A DNA stretch of 64,000 bases, taken from positions 2,852,001 to 2,916,000 of the forward strand of contig OZ244200.1 in NCBI GenBank assembly GCA_965216845.1. The letters are read 5' to 3'. The notes under the pieces were generated by a model. The model ran no database searches, had not been told where the DNA came from, and was given only the letters and a program-made list of their open reading frames with translations. Made by a program: the position numbers and the translations under genes. This stretch comes from Panacagrimonas sp965216845. Its GTDB lineage: Bacteria > Pseudomonadota > Gammaproteobacteria > Nevskiales > Nevskiaceae. Below are positions 16,552-26,094 of this stretch, piece by piece (positions within the stretch are counted from its first letter, which is position 1; every line of letters begins with the position of its first letter).

Positions 16552-17799
16552 CTACCGCTCCAGCTTCAGGTTGGCGGTGACATACTCGCCGCGCGGGCGA
16601 TAGTGATCGAAATAGCCGCGAATGCCCTTTACCAATTGCTTGGCGATCTTCGATTGCCCCCAGGAACTGCCAAGCAGCTTTTCTTCCTTGGGGTTGGTGA
16701 TGAAGGCGGTTTCCACCAGCACCGATGGAATATCCGGCGCTTTCAGCACCACAAAACCCGCCTGCTGCACCCGCGGGTGCTGCAGCTGATTGAATTGCCC
16801 CAGCGAGCCCAGCAGGCGCTGACCGATATCGAAGCTGGCTTCCAGGGTGGAGGTTTGTGACAAGTCGATCAACACCGCAGCCAGGTCGCTGGCTTTATCC
16901 TGAATCTCGATGCCGCCCACCAGATCGGCGGCGTTTTCCTTGCGTGCCAACCAGCGCGCGTGCTCCGTGGACACCCCGCGTGGCGACAGTACGTAAACTG
17001 CCGATCCCCGTGTGCTGCGTTTTTTCCAGGCGTTGGCGTGAATGGAAACGAACAGGTCCGCCTGTGCCGCGCGGGCGCGCTTGACCCGTTCATACAACGG
17101 GATGAACACGTCGCGGTCACGCGTCAACACCGCTTTCAGCGGCGGATGGCGATTGATTTCCGCGGCCAGTTTCTTGGAGATCGCCAGCGCGACATCCTTT
17201 TCGCGCAGCCCGCCGCGACCGATCGCGCCCGGATCCTTGCCGCCGTGGCCGGCGTCGATCACCACGATGATGGGTTTGGCGCTACCGCCAGGCAAGGTTG
17301 GACCGGAGATGGCCGCTGGCGTCTGAGGCTTGGGCGGCGCGGGTTTGACGACCGGCGCTGGCGCACGGCTGGCCATCAGCTGTTCAATGGCATCGCCGCC
17401 CGAACCCTTGGGCGTTCCCGGCGCAGCGGCCAGATCCAGCACCAGCCGGTGACCGCTGTCCGCTGACGGTTCCAACAGGAACGTTCGCGGCTCGACAGCC
17501 TCATGCATATCCAGCACCACGCGGATACCATCCCCACGCGGACCGGAACGAACGCGCTGAACCGGCCCCACCCCGGTGGCGCGATTGGCCACCCGTACCC
17601 CAGACCTTGGAACGCCCGGCAAATCCACCACGATGCGGCTTGGATTTTCCAGCGTGAATACCTGATGCGTGGGCGCGTCCTTGAAGTCGAACACCACGCG
17701 CGTGCCTTCGTCCGAAGCCCACAGGCGCAAATCCTTGAGGTCGGCCGCAAACCCTTGCGTCACACAACTCAACAGAAAAAAAGTCAAAAATAGACGCAT
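16552..17799 (-). CDS. amiB: N-acetylmuramoyl-L-alanine amidase with AMIN domain
   Basis: Zinc amidase that cleaves septal peptidoglycan during daughter-cell separation. 415 residues: signal peptide (MRLFLTFFLLSCVTQGFA), an N-terminal AMIN domain (DLKDLRLWASDEGTRVVFDF) for septal targeting, a proline-rich linker, and an Amidase_3 domain with VIDAGHGGKDPGAIGRGG, DLFVSIHANA and a C-terminal VLVETAFITNPKEEKLL carrying the zinc and catalytic residues. It has no LysM domain, unlike Escherichia coli AmiB's relatives. Lies between tsaE and mutL. Confidence 0.94.
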   Translation of the reverse strand: MRLFLTFFLLSCVTQGFAADLKDLRLWASDEGTRVVFDFKDAPTHQVFTLENPSRIVVDLPGVPRSGVRVANRATGVGPVQRVRSGPRGDGIRVVLDMHEAVEPRTFLLEPSADSGHRLVLDLAAAPGTPKGSGGDAIEQLMASRAPAPVVKPAPPKPQTPAAISGPTLPGGSAKPIIVVIDAGHGGKDPGAIGRGGLREKDVALAISKKLAAEINRHPPLKAVLTRDRDVFIPLYERVKRARAAQADLFVSIHANAWKKRSTRGSAVYVLSPRGVSTEHARWLARKENAADLVGGIEIQDKASDLAAVLIDLSQTSTLEASFDIGQRLLGSLGQFNQLQHPRVQQAGFVVLKAPDIPSVLVETAFITNPKEEKLLGSSWGQSKIAKQLVKGIRGYFDHYRPRGEYVTANLKLER

Positions 17800-17894
17800 C
17801 GTCGCCTCGGGCCGACCCGAATGGCGCGCAACTTAGCCGTTTGCGAACAATTTTGCAAACTTTTCCTTGAAAACCCGGCAGATAAACGTGTTTT

Positions 17895-18371
17895 TTAAAG
17901 CGGGACCCGGGTTTTGAGCTGATCGAGCAGTTGTTCGTCGCGCGAATGCAGGTTCACACGCCGGCCGCTGCCCTGAACCGACAGCTCGATTCGCACATCC
18001 GGCGCCGGCAGAAATGCGTCACCGCGCGAAGGCCATTCCACCAGCCAGATGGCTTGATCCTGCGAATAATCGCGCAAACCCAGCTGATCCAGCTCCACCG
18101 GATCGGCAATGCGATACAAGTCCAGATGCAGGCAGAAACGATGCTGCAGCCGGTACAGCTCCATCAGCGTGTAAGTTGGACTGCGCATCGGCCCGCGCAC
18201 GCCACCGGCATGCAGAAAGCCCCGCGCCAGACAGCTTTTGCCGGCACCCAGATCGCCTTCCAGAAAAATCACCGCGCCGTCGTTGCTCGCAAGCGCCTGA
18301 TATAACGATGCGCCGAAGGCTTTGGTCGCTTCCTCGTCGGCAAGATAGTGGCTCAGCATGGGTTGACGCAT
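17895..18371 (-). CDS. tsaE: tRNA threonylcarbamoyladenosine biosynthesis ATPase TsaE
   Basis: P-loop ATPase needed with TsaB and TsaD to make t6A37 in ANN-decoding tRNAs. 158 residues, normal length. Walker A EGDLGAGKSCLARGFL (about residues 38-53), SPTYTLMELY and HLDLYRI match TsaE (YjeE). It overlaps the nnr 3' end by 19 bp, indicating coupling. Confidence 0.95.
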   Translation of the reverse strand: MRQPMLSHYLADEEATKAFGASLYQALASNDGAVIFLEGDLGAGKSCLARGFLHAGGVRGPMRSPTYTLMELYRLQHRFCLHLDLYRIADPVELDQLGLRDYSQDQAIWLVEWPSRGDAFLPAPDVRIELSVQGSGRRVNLHSRDEQLLDQLKTRVPL

Positions 18372-19852
18372 TGGCGAATCCGCTCCATCAAATCGCTGGC
18401 CAGCAGGCCGCGCTCACCGCCTTGGGCGGCGCCATCACCGGCCAGCGCATGAACCAAAACCCCGGCATTGGCCGCGTCCTCGGCGGACAGACCCTGCGCG
18501 AGCAGGCTGCCAATCACCCCGGTCAGCACATCGCCCATGCCACCCACAGCCATGCCGGGATTGCCGAACGGACAGATGCGTATGCGCTGGCCTTGCACGA
18601 CGGTGCCGGCGCCCTTGAGCACGGCGATGGCCTGATAACGCGCACGCAGCTCGGCGGCGCTGGCCAGACGATCGGCCTGAATGGCCAGTGTATTTGTCCC
18701 CAACAGGCGCGCCGCTTCTCCCGGATGCGGCGTGATCACGCATGCGCCGGCGGGACGCTCATCGGCCTGCATGGACCACAGATTCAGGGCATCGGCATCC
18801 ACCACCATGGGACCGGCGAAGCTGGCAACCGCCCGCCACAGCGCCTGCCCCCATTGGCCGGTACCCAGCCCGGGGCCGATGGCGATGACACTGGCCTTGT
18901 CCATCAGCGGTTTCAAGTCCGCGCCGGATTCGACCGCATGAAACATGGCCTCGGGCTGCGCGGCGCTTAGCTGCGCGGCGTGGGCGGCGCGTGTGGCCAC
19001 GCTCAGCAAGCCGACGCCGGCCCGGAGCGCGGCGCGTGCCGCCATCAGGATGGCGCCGCTCATGCCCTGCTCTGCACCGATCATCAACAAATGGCCATGC
19101 TGGCCCTTGTGCGCGGTACGCGGCCGTGGCGGCAACAAGTCGCGCAGCCAGTGCGGATGATGAAGCTCGGCGGTGAACGGTTGTTGACCGACAAATGCCG
19201 CCGACAAACCCAGCGGGTCGAACAAGCGCTCGCCGGCGTACGCCGCGCCCTGCCCCAGATAAAGCCCCAGCTTGCGGCCAATGAAACTCACCGTGAGGTC
19301 GGCGCGCACGGCATCACCGTGCACCACGCCGCAGTCGCTATCCAGACCGGAAGGGATATCAAGGCAGAGTACGGGCCGCTGGCAGGCATTGATGGCATGG
19401 ATCGCCGCAGCCGCCGCGCCGTTGACGGCCCGATCCATGCCAATGCCAAAGATGGCGTCCACCACCACATCGGCATGGTCCATCGCTGCGGCGGCAAAGC
19501 CGGGCGACCACGGCTCGATCTCGCCCGTCAGATCACGCCAGGCCTGCATCGCCTGCCTCGCTTCATCGCGTTGCGGATCCTTGCCGATCCGGGCCAGACG
19601 CACTTCCAGCCCCTGCTGCACCGCCAGGCGCGCCAGCTCGTATCCGTCACCGCCGTTGTTGCCCGGACCACACAGCACGGCGACGGATTTTGCATCCGGC
19701 CAACGGGCGCGCAAGCCATCCAGGGCGGCGCGACCGGCGCGGCGCATCAACACATAGCCGGGCACGCCCTGGCCTTCAATCGCCTGCCGATCCAGCGCGC
19801 GCGCCTGCTCGGCTGAATACAATCGGGGCAACAACGGGTCTGTGTTCGACAT
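18353..19852 (-). CDS. nnr: Bifunctional NAD(P)H-hydrate epimerase/dehydratase
   Basis: Repairs damaged NAD(P)H hydrates. 499 residues, the full fused form. The N-terminal epimerase domain shows LCGPGNNGGDGYELARL and DAIFGIGMDRAVNG; the C-terminal ADP/ATP-dependent dehydratase shows IGPGLGTGQWG, VITPHPGEAARLL, LKGAGTVV and MAVGGMGDVLTG. First gene of the minus-strand block; queG is divergent with 44 bp between the starts. Confidence 0.95.
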   Translation of the reverse strand: MSNTDPLLPRLYSAEQARALDRQAIEGQGVPGYVLMRRAGRAALDGLRARWPDAKSVAVLCGPGNNGGDGYELARLAVQQGLEVRLARIGKDPQRDEARQAMQAWRDLTGEIEPWSPGFAAAAMDHADVVVDAIFGIGMDRAVNGAAAAAIHAINACQRPVLCLDIPSGLDSDCGVVHGDAVRADLTVSFIGRKLGLYLGQGAAYAGERLFDPLGLSAAFVGQQPFTAELHHPHWLRDLLPPRPRTAHKGQHGHLLMIGAEQGMSGAILMAARAALRAGVGLLSVATRAAHAAQLSAAQPEAMFHAVESGADLKPLMDKASVIAIGPGLGTGQWGQALWRAVASFAGPMVVDADALNLWSMQADERPAGACVITPHPGEAARLLGTNTLAIQADRLASAAELRARYQAIAVLKGAGTVVQGQRIRICPFGNPGMAVGGMGDVLTGVIGSLLAQGLSAEDAANAGVLVHALAGDGAAQGGERGLLASDLMERIRQCVNPC

Positions 19853-19896
19853 CAGATCAGTATGGCCTGAGCACCACGGATCGAAAAGAGCATTTC

Positions 19897-21057
19897 ATGC
19901 CGTCAACCGCAATCAATCCCGATCAGCTGGCCGGCGATCTGAAACAGTGGGCCACAGCGCTGGGCTTTGCCGATGCTGCCATCTCTCATCTGGACCTGAG
20001 CCAGGACCTGGCGCACCTGCGCCGCTGGCTGCAAGCCGGCCATCACGGTCAAATGGCATTCATGGCGCGTGACGCCGAGCAGCGCGCCAACCCGAAGCGA
20101 TTGCACGCCAATACCGTGAGCGTGATCTGCGTGAGGATGAATTACAAGCCACGCAGCGCCGACGATGCCACCGTCCTGGCCGACGGCGACGCCGCCTACA
20201 TCTCGCGCTACGCACTGGGGCGTGACTATCACCGGGTGATGCGCAGCCGGCTGTTGCAACTGGGCAAACGCATCGCCAAACAAATCGAGCCGCACGGTTA
20301 TCGGGTGATGGCCGACAGCGCACCGTTGCTGGAAAAAGGGCTGGCCCGCAACGCCGGCCTGGGCTGGATCGGCAAGCACAGCTTGCTCATCAAAAAGCAG
20401 GCCGGCTCCTGGTTTTTTTTGGGCGAACTGCTGACCGATCTGCCCTTGCCGGCTGAACCACCGGCGCCGGCCGACAACCTGTGTGGGCAATGCAACGCCT
20501 GCATGCGCGCCTGTCCCACACAAGCGATCGTGGCGCCCTACACGGTGGATGCGCGCCGCTGCATTTCCTATCTGACCATCGAACACCGCGGATCGATACC
20601 GCTTGAACTGCGCCCGATGATGGGCAATCGCATCTTCGGCTGCGACGACTGCCAGCTTGCTTGTCCCTGGAACCGGCAAGCGCCGCAAACGGCGGAAAAC
20701 GATTTCTCGCCGCGTCACCAGCTGGACCACGCCGACCTGGTGGACCTGTTTGCCTGGAGCGAAACCGAATGGCTTTCGCGCACCCAAGGCATGGCGCTGC
20801 GCCGCCTGGATCACGCCCGATGGCTACGCAATCTGGCGGTCGCGCTGGGCAATGCGCCGCGCAGCCAGAAAGTGCTTGATGCGCTCACGCGTCGTGCCGA
20901 TCACCCCGACCCGGTCGTGCGCGAACACGTGCAGTGGGCGATGGATCAGCAGCGCAGCGCCAAAAGCGGCGAACCCGGATCAATCACGCGCGATGCCGCA
21001 CCCCGCACGGCGGGTGGGTCAACCCCCCATGAAACCGGCTTGCCAAAGCCGCCGTGA
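19897..21057 (+). CDS. queG: Epoxyqueuosine reductase QueG
   Basis: Cobalamin and iron-sulfur enzyme that reduces epoxyqueuosine to queuosine in tRNA. 386 residues. The catalytic region has the conserved ENGLARNAGLGW-like segment EKGLARNAGLGWIGKHS, and two 4Fe-4S sets (CGQCNACMRACPTQAI and CDDCQLACPWN). C-terminal HEAT-like repeat (NLAVALGNAPRS, REHVQWAMDQ). Start ATG 19897 has AAAGAG upstream. queA, an earlier step in the same pathway, is also in this window at 56867-57901. Confidence 0.95.
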   Translation: MPSTAINPDQLAGDLKQWATALGFADAAISHLDLSQDLAHLRRWLQAGHHGQMAFMARDAEQRANPKRLHANTVSVICVRMNYKPRSADDATVLADGDAAYISRYALGRDYHRVMRSRLLQLGKRIAKQIEPHGYRVMADSAPLLEKGLARNAGLGWIGKHSLLIKKQAGSWFFLGELLTDLPLPAEPPAPADNLCGQCNACMRACPTQAIVAPYTVDARRCISYLTIEHRGSIPLELRPMMGNRIFGCDDCQLACPWNRQAPQTAENDFSPRHQLDHADLVDLFAWSETEWLSRTQGMALRRLDHARWLRNLAVALGNAPRSQKVLDALTRRADHPDPVVREHVQWAMDQQRSAKSGEPGSITRDAAPRTAGGSTPHETGLPKPP

Positions 21058-21108
21058 CCAACGGACAGGTTCATTGCCGACAACGCCGGCAGCCCGACCC
21101 ATGGCCGC

Positions 21109-24100
21109 TCATGACGCCCGCGGTGTGGTGACTGGGCCGAGCTGCCGGGGTACGCGAAACCAGGCAGCGTACAGGGCGGGCACGAACAGCAAGGTCAGCC
21201 CGGTTGCGGCAATCAGTCCGCCCATGATCGCAACCGCCTGCGGCCCGAAGAACACGCTTGTCGACAACGGCACCATCGCCAACATGGCGGTAGCCGCGGT
21301 CAGGACGATGGGACGAAAGCGACGCACGGTGGCTTGGCTGATGGCTTCAAAGTTCGTCAGGCCCGATTTCAGATTCTGATCGATCTGATCGACCAGAATG
21401 ACGGTGTTGCGCATGATCATGCCGAACAGGGCAATCGTGCCCAGCATGGCGACGAAGCCGAAAGGTTTTCCGAACATCAGCAGGAACGCCGGCACGCCGA
21501 TCAGCCCGAGCGGGGCGGTGAGCAACACCATGGCAACCAGCGACAGCCGCTTCAACTGCAACATGAGCACGGTGACCACCACCAGGAGAAACAGCGGCAT
21601 CCCGGCGTTGACGCTTTTTTGTCCCCTGGCGGCATCCTCTACGGTGCCGCCCACCTCCAGGCGATACCCGCGCGGCAACTGCGACCTGATGGCTTCCACC
21701 GCCGGCGCCAGTTGCGCAACCACTTGCGGCGGTTGAATATCCGAGTAGATGTCGGCGCGGGCGGTGACCGTGGGCATACGGTCACGACGCCAGAGGATGC
21801 CTTCCTCGAAATCAACGCTCAGCCGGGCGATTTGAGAAAGCGGAATGTTGGCGCCGGTGTCGGTCGGCACGGACAGGCTGCTCAGCCGCTCAATCGCCGC
21901 ACGCTCACTGCGGGCGCCGCGCAACTCGATCCCGACCAGGCGATTGTTCTCGCGCATGGCGGACAGCTGGGTGCCTCTGATGGACGTTTGCAGAAAATCC
22001 GACACCGAACGTGTGGACACACCCAAGGCGCGCGCCCGATCCTGGTCGATTTCGACCCGGATGACTTTGGATTTTTCGGCGGTGTCCAAATGCACCGCTG
22101 CAGGATGGGGGTTGGCGCGCATCAGGTCGGCAATTTTCTGCGCCTGGCGGCGCGCAACATCAACATCGGGGCCGGAGATGCGGTACTGCAGCACATAGCC
22201 GACCGGCGGACCGTTTTCCAGCCGGTTGATGCGCCAGCGAAGATCCGGAAAGTGCCGGGGCATTTGCTCCAGCAACCATGCGCGTATCTCTTCCCTGCTG
22301 TGGATGTCGTTCGTATTGATCACGAACTGGGCGAAGCTGGACGCTGGCAATTGCAGATCCAGCGACAGAAAAAAGCGCGGTGAGCCGCTGCCGACATAGC
22401 TTGCGTAACTCTTGATGCCGGGCCGGTCCTGGATCAGCGCTTCGAATCGCTCCACGGCCGCCTCGGTTGCCTGAATCGACGCGCCCTCGGCAAGCTTGAG
22501 ATCGACCATCAATTCGAGTCGGGTCGAGGACGGGAAAAACTGCTGGGGAACCACCGCGAACAGGCCAAGACTTGCGATGAAGATTGCGACCGTGGCGATG
22601 ATCGTGGTCCAACGGCGATTGATGCAGAATTCGACGATGCCGCGAAAACGCTTGTAGAACGGTGTCTGGTACAGGCCGTCATCTTCACCCATGCCGGACT
22701 TTGTTGCGCGCCCCTTGGCCGGCAGCAGCCAGTAGCCGAGCAATGGCACGAACATGACCGCCGCGATCCAGGACAGCAGCAAGGCGATGGTGACGACCTG
22801 GAAGATGGACCGTGTGTACTCGCCCGTGCTGCTGGCGGCGGTTGCGATGGGCAAGAAGCCGGCGGCCGTGACCACGGTTCCGGAAAGCATGGGAAACGCC
22901 GTGCTGGTGTAAGTGAACGCCGCCGCCTTGATGCGATCCATTCCTTCTTCGAGTTTCACCGACATCATTTCCACGGCGATGATGGCGTCGTCCACCAGCA
23001 GGCCCAGGGCCAACACCAGCGAGCCAAGAGAAATCTTGTGCAGGTCGATGTTGAAGTAGTGCATTGCCGCAAAGGTCATCGCCAGCACCAAGGGAATGGA
23101 AAGGGCGACTACCAGCCCGGTTCTGACGCCAAGCGAAAGAAAGCTGACCGCCAGCACGATCACCACGGCTTCGGCCAGTACCTTGACGAACTCGCCGACA
23201 CCGCGTGTGACGGCCGCCGGCTGGTCGGCCAGCTTGGACAGCCGCATCCCCAGCGGAACATCCTGCGTCAAGGCCGCGAATTCGGCGTCCAGGGCCTGGC
23301 CAAGCCTGACGATGTTCCCCCCTTTGTGCATGGATACGGCGATGCCCAGCGCCGGTTCGCCGTTGAAATGCACACGCGGCGCCGGAGGATCCTGATAGCC
23401 GCGATGGACCTCCGCAATATCGCCCAGCCGGAATGTCCGCCCCTGGTAACGAATGGGGAGATCGTGCAGCTGATCCACGGTCTCCAGGTTGCCGCTGACG
23501 CGGACATGGATTCGGTCGGTTTGCGTGCTGAAATCCCCCGCGGCCAGCACGGCGTTCTGGGATTGCAGGGCATCCACCAGTACGGCGGCCGGAATCTTCA
23601 GCCGGGAACGGCGAGCGTTGGTCAGGTCGATGAACAGGCGCTCTTGCTGCAGCCCCAGCAATTCGACCTTGGCGACGTCCGGCACACGCAGCAGGCGTTC
23701 CTTGATTTGGTCGGCATAGTCGCGCAGTTCCTCGTAGGTGAAGTCCGGTCCTTGCAGGGCGTAGATATTGCCAAAGGTGTCGCCGAACTCATCGTCGAAA
23801 AACGGACCTTGCACACCGACCGGAAACCTGTGGCGGATGTCGTTGATTTTCTTCCGCACTTGATAGTAGTGCTCGGACACCTGCTTGGGATCCCCGTCGT
23901 CGCGGAAGATCACGAACACCTGCGACTCTCCGGGTCTGGAGTACGAGCGCAGATAATCAATCGCACCCAAGCCCTGCAGCTTTTCCTCGATGCGGTCAGT
24001 GACCAGCCGATCCACCTCGTCCGGGGTCGCGCCGGGCCAGAACGCGCGGACCACCATGACGCGGAAGGTGAACGGCGGGTCTTCCGAACGCCCCAGCTCG

Positions 24101-24198
24101 AAATAGCTCAGCGTCCCGATGACGCCCAACAGCGCCATGAAGAAAGTGACCAGCTCCCGGTTGGCCAGTGCCCACTGGCTGAGGTTGAATCGACGCAT
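21109..24198 (-). CDS. RND efflux transporter permease
   Basis: Inner-membrane proton/drug antiporter of the AcrB/TriC type, 1029 residues. The expected layout is visible: a first membrane helix (FFMALLGVIGTLSYFELG), a large periplasmic domain, helices 2-6 with LGLLVDDAIIAVEMM holding the paired Asp of the proton relay, a second periplasmic domain and helices 7-12 (FGMIMRNTVILVDQI). The start MRRFNLSQWALANRELV is typical. It is ten bases downstream of its periplasmic adaptor gene. No outer-membrane channel gene is next to it, so a channel encoded elsewhere is needed. Substrate unknown. Confidence 0.93.
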   Translation of the reverse strand: MRRFNLSQWALANRELVTFFMALLGVIGTLSYFELGRSEDPPFTFRVMVVRAFWPGATPDEVDRLVTDRIEEKLQGLGAIDYLRSYSRPGESQVFVIFRDDGDPKQVSEHYYQVRKKINDIRHRFPVGVQGPFFDDEFGDTFGNIYALQGPDFTYEELRDYADQIKERLLRVPDVAKVELLGLQQERLFIDLTNARRSRLKIPAAVLVDALQSQNAVLAAGDFSTQTDRIHVRVSGNLETVDQLHDLPIRYQGRTFRLGDIAEVHRGYQDPPAPRVHFNGEPALGIAVSMHKGGNIVRLGQALDAEFAALTQDVPLGMRLSKLADQPAAVTRGVGEFVKVLAEAVVIVLAVSFLSLGVRTGLVVALSIPLVLAMTFAAMHYFNIDLHKISLGSLVLALGLLVDDAIIAVEMMSVKLEEGMDRIKAAAFTYTSTAFPMLSGTVVTAAGFLPIATAASSTGEYTRSIFQVVTIALLLSWIAAVMFVPLLGYWLLPAKGRATKSGMGEDDGLYQTPFYKRFRGIVEFCINRRWTTIIATVAIFIASLGLFAVVPQQFFPSSTRLELMVDLKLAEGASIQATEAAVERFEALIQDRPGIKSYASYVGSGSPRFFLSLDLQLPASSFAQFVINTNDIHSREEIRAWLLEQMPRHFPDLRWRINRLENGPPVGYVLQYRISGPDVDVARRQAQKIADLMRANPHPAAVHLDTAEKSKVIRVEIDQDRARALGVSTRSVSDFLQTSIRGTQLSAMRENNRLVGIELRGARSERAAIERLSSLSVPTDTGANIPLSQIARLSVDFEEGILWRRDRMPTVTARADIYSDIQPPQVVAQLAPAVEAIRSQLPRGYRLEVGGTVEDAARGQKSVNAGMPLFLLVVVTVLMLQLKRLSLVAMVLLTAPLGLIGVPAFLLMFGKPFGFVAMLGTIALFGMIMRNTVILVDQIDQNLKSGLTNFEAISQATVRRFRPIVLTAATAMLAMVPLSTSVFFGPQAVAIMGGLIAATGLTLLFVPALYAAWFRVPRQLGPVTTPRAS

Positions 24199-24208
24199 GG
24201 CTTCGGGC

Positions 24209-25315
24209 TCAGAGCGCCGGCGGCGCTTGCCGGTCGACCGGGGCTACGGGCATCCCGGCGGTCAACAGGTGAATGCCGGCGGAGACCACCAGATCGGCCT
24301 CGGTCAGATCACCCGAGACAATGACGGCACCATCGAAAACCTGAACCACCTGTACCGGGCGGGGTGATACGGTTTTGGGGCCGTCGGCGTCGCCGGAGAC
24401 CACCCACACCGACGGTTGATCCGCTGCGTTCTCGCCGACCGCAGTCGACGGCAGACGAAAGGCCTTGATCGCCACCGGGTTTCCAATCACCACATTGGCC
24501 GTGGCGCCCAGCTCGACCGCCTCATCGGCTTCCAAAATGGTGACGCGGGCGTCGTGCGTCCGCGTGCTGGGGTCGGCCTGGGGACTGATGTCGCGAATCC
24601 GGCCGACGTAGGCTCGCTGCGGGTGCGCGTAGAGCCGAACGCTGATGCGCTGCGCGCTCATCAGCTCACCCACCCGACCTTCGGGGACGACGAAACGTAC
24701 TTCGCGCGCGCCGTTGGCCGCGAACCGCGCGATCGGCTGTCCGGCGGCCACCACCATGCCAGGCTCGGCCAGCACCTGCGTAATGACACCATCAGCCTGC
24801 GCGGTCAGCCGGGTGTAATCGGACTGATTCTTTGCCAAATCCAGATTTGAGCGCGCCTCTTTGAGCAAGGCCCGGGCGCGCTTGGTCGCGTTGGCCCGGC
24901 TGTCCACGAGCGACTGCCCGACGAAACCACGTTCCTTGAGATCCCGGTGGCGTCGTTCCTCTTCTTCGGACAGCCACAGATCAGCCTCGGCCGCGGCCAC
25001 GGCGGCGCGGGCCCGTTGCAGATTCAAGCGTGCGTCTTCGGGGTCCACCGTGGCGATGGTGGCGCCTTTTTCAACGCGCGCGCCCATGTCCACTGGCCGC
25101 TCGATGATTTTCCCGGAAACCCGGAACGACAGATCGGCTTCGGTGGCCGCGTGAATCGAGCCCGGAAACACTTCGGCGCCGGCCTCGGTCACCGCGACCG
25201 GAGAATCGACCACCACGACTCGGGCATTGGTTGGCGGCGGCGCTGGCGCCTTGCAGGCGACAAGCGCTGCACAGCCAACGACGCCCATCAGGCAAATCCG
25301 CACCGTCTTGCGCAA
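24209..25315 (-). CDS. RND efflux periplasmic adaptor lipoprotein
   Basis: HlyD/MFP-family adaptor of about 368 residues linking the permease to an outer-membrane channel. A lipoprotein signal with lipobox LVAC lies near residue 20, then a barrel-sandwich (lipoyl-like) half ADLSFRVSGKI, a helical hairpin (AAAEADLWLSEEEERRHRD), the second half RLTAQADGVITQVLAEPGMV and beta-barrel. The TTG at 25313-25315 is chosen because GGAG stands six bases upstream; a TTG seven codons earlier is open but lacks this. Divergent from tetR across a palindrome. Confidence 0.9.
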   Translation of the reverse strand: MRKTVRICLMGVVGCAALVACKAPAPPPTNARVVVVDSPVAVTEAGAEVFPGSIHAATEADLSFRVSGKIIERPVDMGARVEKGATIATVDPEDARLNLQRARAAVAAAEADLWLSEEEERRHRDLKERGFVGQSLVDSRANATKRARALLKEARSNLDLAKNQSDYTRLTAQADGVITQVLAEPGMVVAAGQPIARFAANGAREVRFVVPEGRVGELMSAQRISVRLYAHPQRAYVGRIRDISPQADPSTRTHDARVTILEADEAVELGATANVVIGNPVAIKAFRLPSTAVGENAADQPSVWVVSGDADGPKTVSPRPVQVVQVFDGAVIVSGDLTEADLVVSAGIHLLTAGMPVAPVDRQAPPAL

Positions 25316-25327
25316 GCTAGGCTCCGG

Positions 25328-25355
25328 TTGATCCAACTAAACTGTACGGTATAGT
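25328..25355 (+). promoter_or_regulatory. Possible promoter of the TetR gene
   Basis: TTGATC (25328-25333), 16-bp spacer, TATAGT (25350-25355) on the plus strand, 25 bp before the tetR start. The -10 lies inside the palindrome listed next, so binding there would block transcription. Confidence 0.4.
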
Positions 25356-25358
25356 ACA
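25343..25358. promoter_or_regulatory. Palindromic operator between tetR and the RND operon
   Basis: TGTAC and GTACA arms flank a six-base GGTATA centre. It sits in the 64-bp gap between the divergent starts, overlapping the tetR -10, the place where TetR-family repressors of RND pumps normally bind. Autoregulation and control of the pump are inference from position. Confidence 0.6.
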
Positions 25359-25379
25359 TAAATTAGTGGGTCGCGAGAA

Positions 25380-26087
25380 ATGTCCGATCGATTCGGAATC
25401 ATCAGCAACGTGAAAGATTCTCAACTTTCAGGCCGGGAAGAACGTGGGCACCAGGCCAGCGCATCGGGCCGCGGCACCAGGGGGCGACCGCAGAATGCCG
25501 AAAAGCGCGACGCAATCCTCGACTGCGCCAAGCGTCTGTTTGCCCGCCATGGGCTGGATGGAACCAGCATGGACCAGATCGCGGCGCAAGCCGGTGTATC
25601 GAAAGTGACGGTCTATCGGCATTTCAACTGCAAGGAAGATCTGTTCCGGTACGCAGTCACCGCCAAATGTGCCCAACACACGCCCGACGCGGTATTTCTG
25701 GGCCAGTCGGACGAGCCCGTCAGGCAGCGCCTGTGCCGCATTGGAGAGGGCTTCCTGGACCTGATTCTGGATGAGGATCCCATGAATCTGTGTCGGCTTC
25801 TGGCCTCGCAGGGCGCCCGAGTCAACCGCCTGGGTCGCCTATTCTGGGAGTCCGGCCCCGCACGAAATATCGGGCTGCTGGCACAGTATCTGACCACGGT
25901 GCATGATGCCGGCGACCTCGATATTGCGGATCCCGAGCGGGCCGCCACCCATTTTCTGTCCATGATGAAAGGCCAACATCATCTCAAGCAGCTGGTGGGC
26001 GCCGAATCCATGTTACCAAGCCAAGCGCGCAAGAAATATGTGAAAGAGGCGGTGGACGTGTTTCTGCGCGCCTATGCGCCACGATAG
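25380..26087 (+). CDS. TetR/AcrR-family transcriptional regulator
   Basis: 235 residues. After an unusually long polar leader of about 38 residues, the helix-turn-helix domain reads RDAILDCAKRLFARHGLDGT, SMDQIAAQAGVSKVTVYRHF and CKEDLF, classic for TetR. The C-terminal ligand domain (QRLCRIGEGFLDLI onwards) resembles AcrR-type domains. Divergent from the RND pump operon, so it most likely represses that pump until a ligand binds. The N-terminal leader may mean a later start, but no good internal ATG was found before the DNA-binding domain. Confidence 0.92.
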   Translation: MSDRFGIISNVKDSQLSGREERGHQASASGRGTRGRPQNAEKRDAILDCAKRLFARHGLDGTSMDQIAAQAGVSKVTVYRHFNCKEDLFRYAVTAKCAQHTPDAVFLGQSDEPVRQRLCRIGEGFLDLILDEDPMNLCRLLASQGARVNRLGRLFWESGPARNIGLLAQYLTTVHDAGDLDIADPERAATHFLSMMKGQHHLKQLVGAESMLPSQARKKYVKEAVDVFLRAYAPR

Positions 26088-26094
26088 CAGCGAC

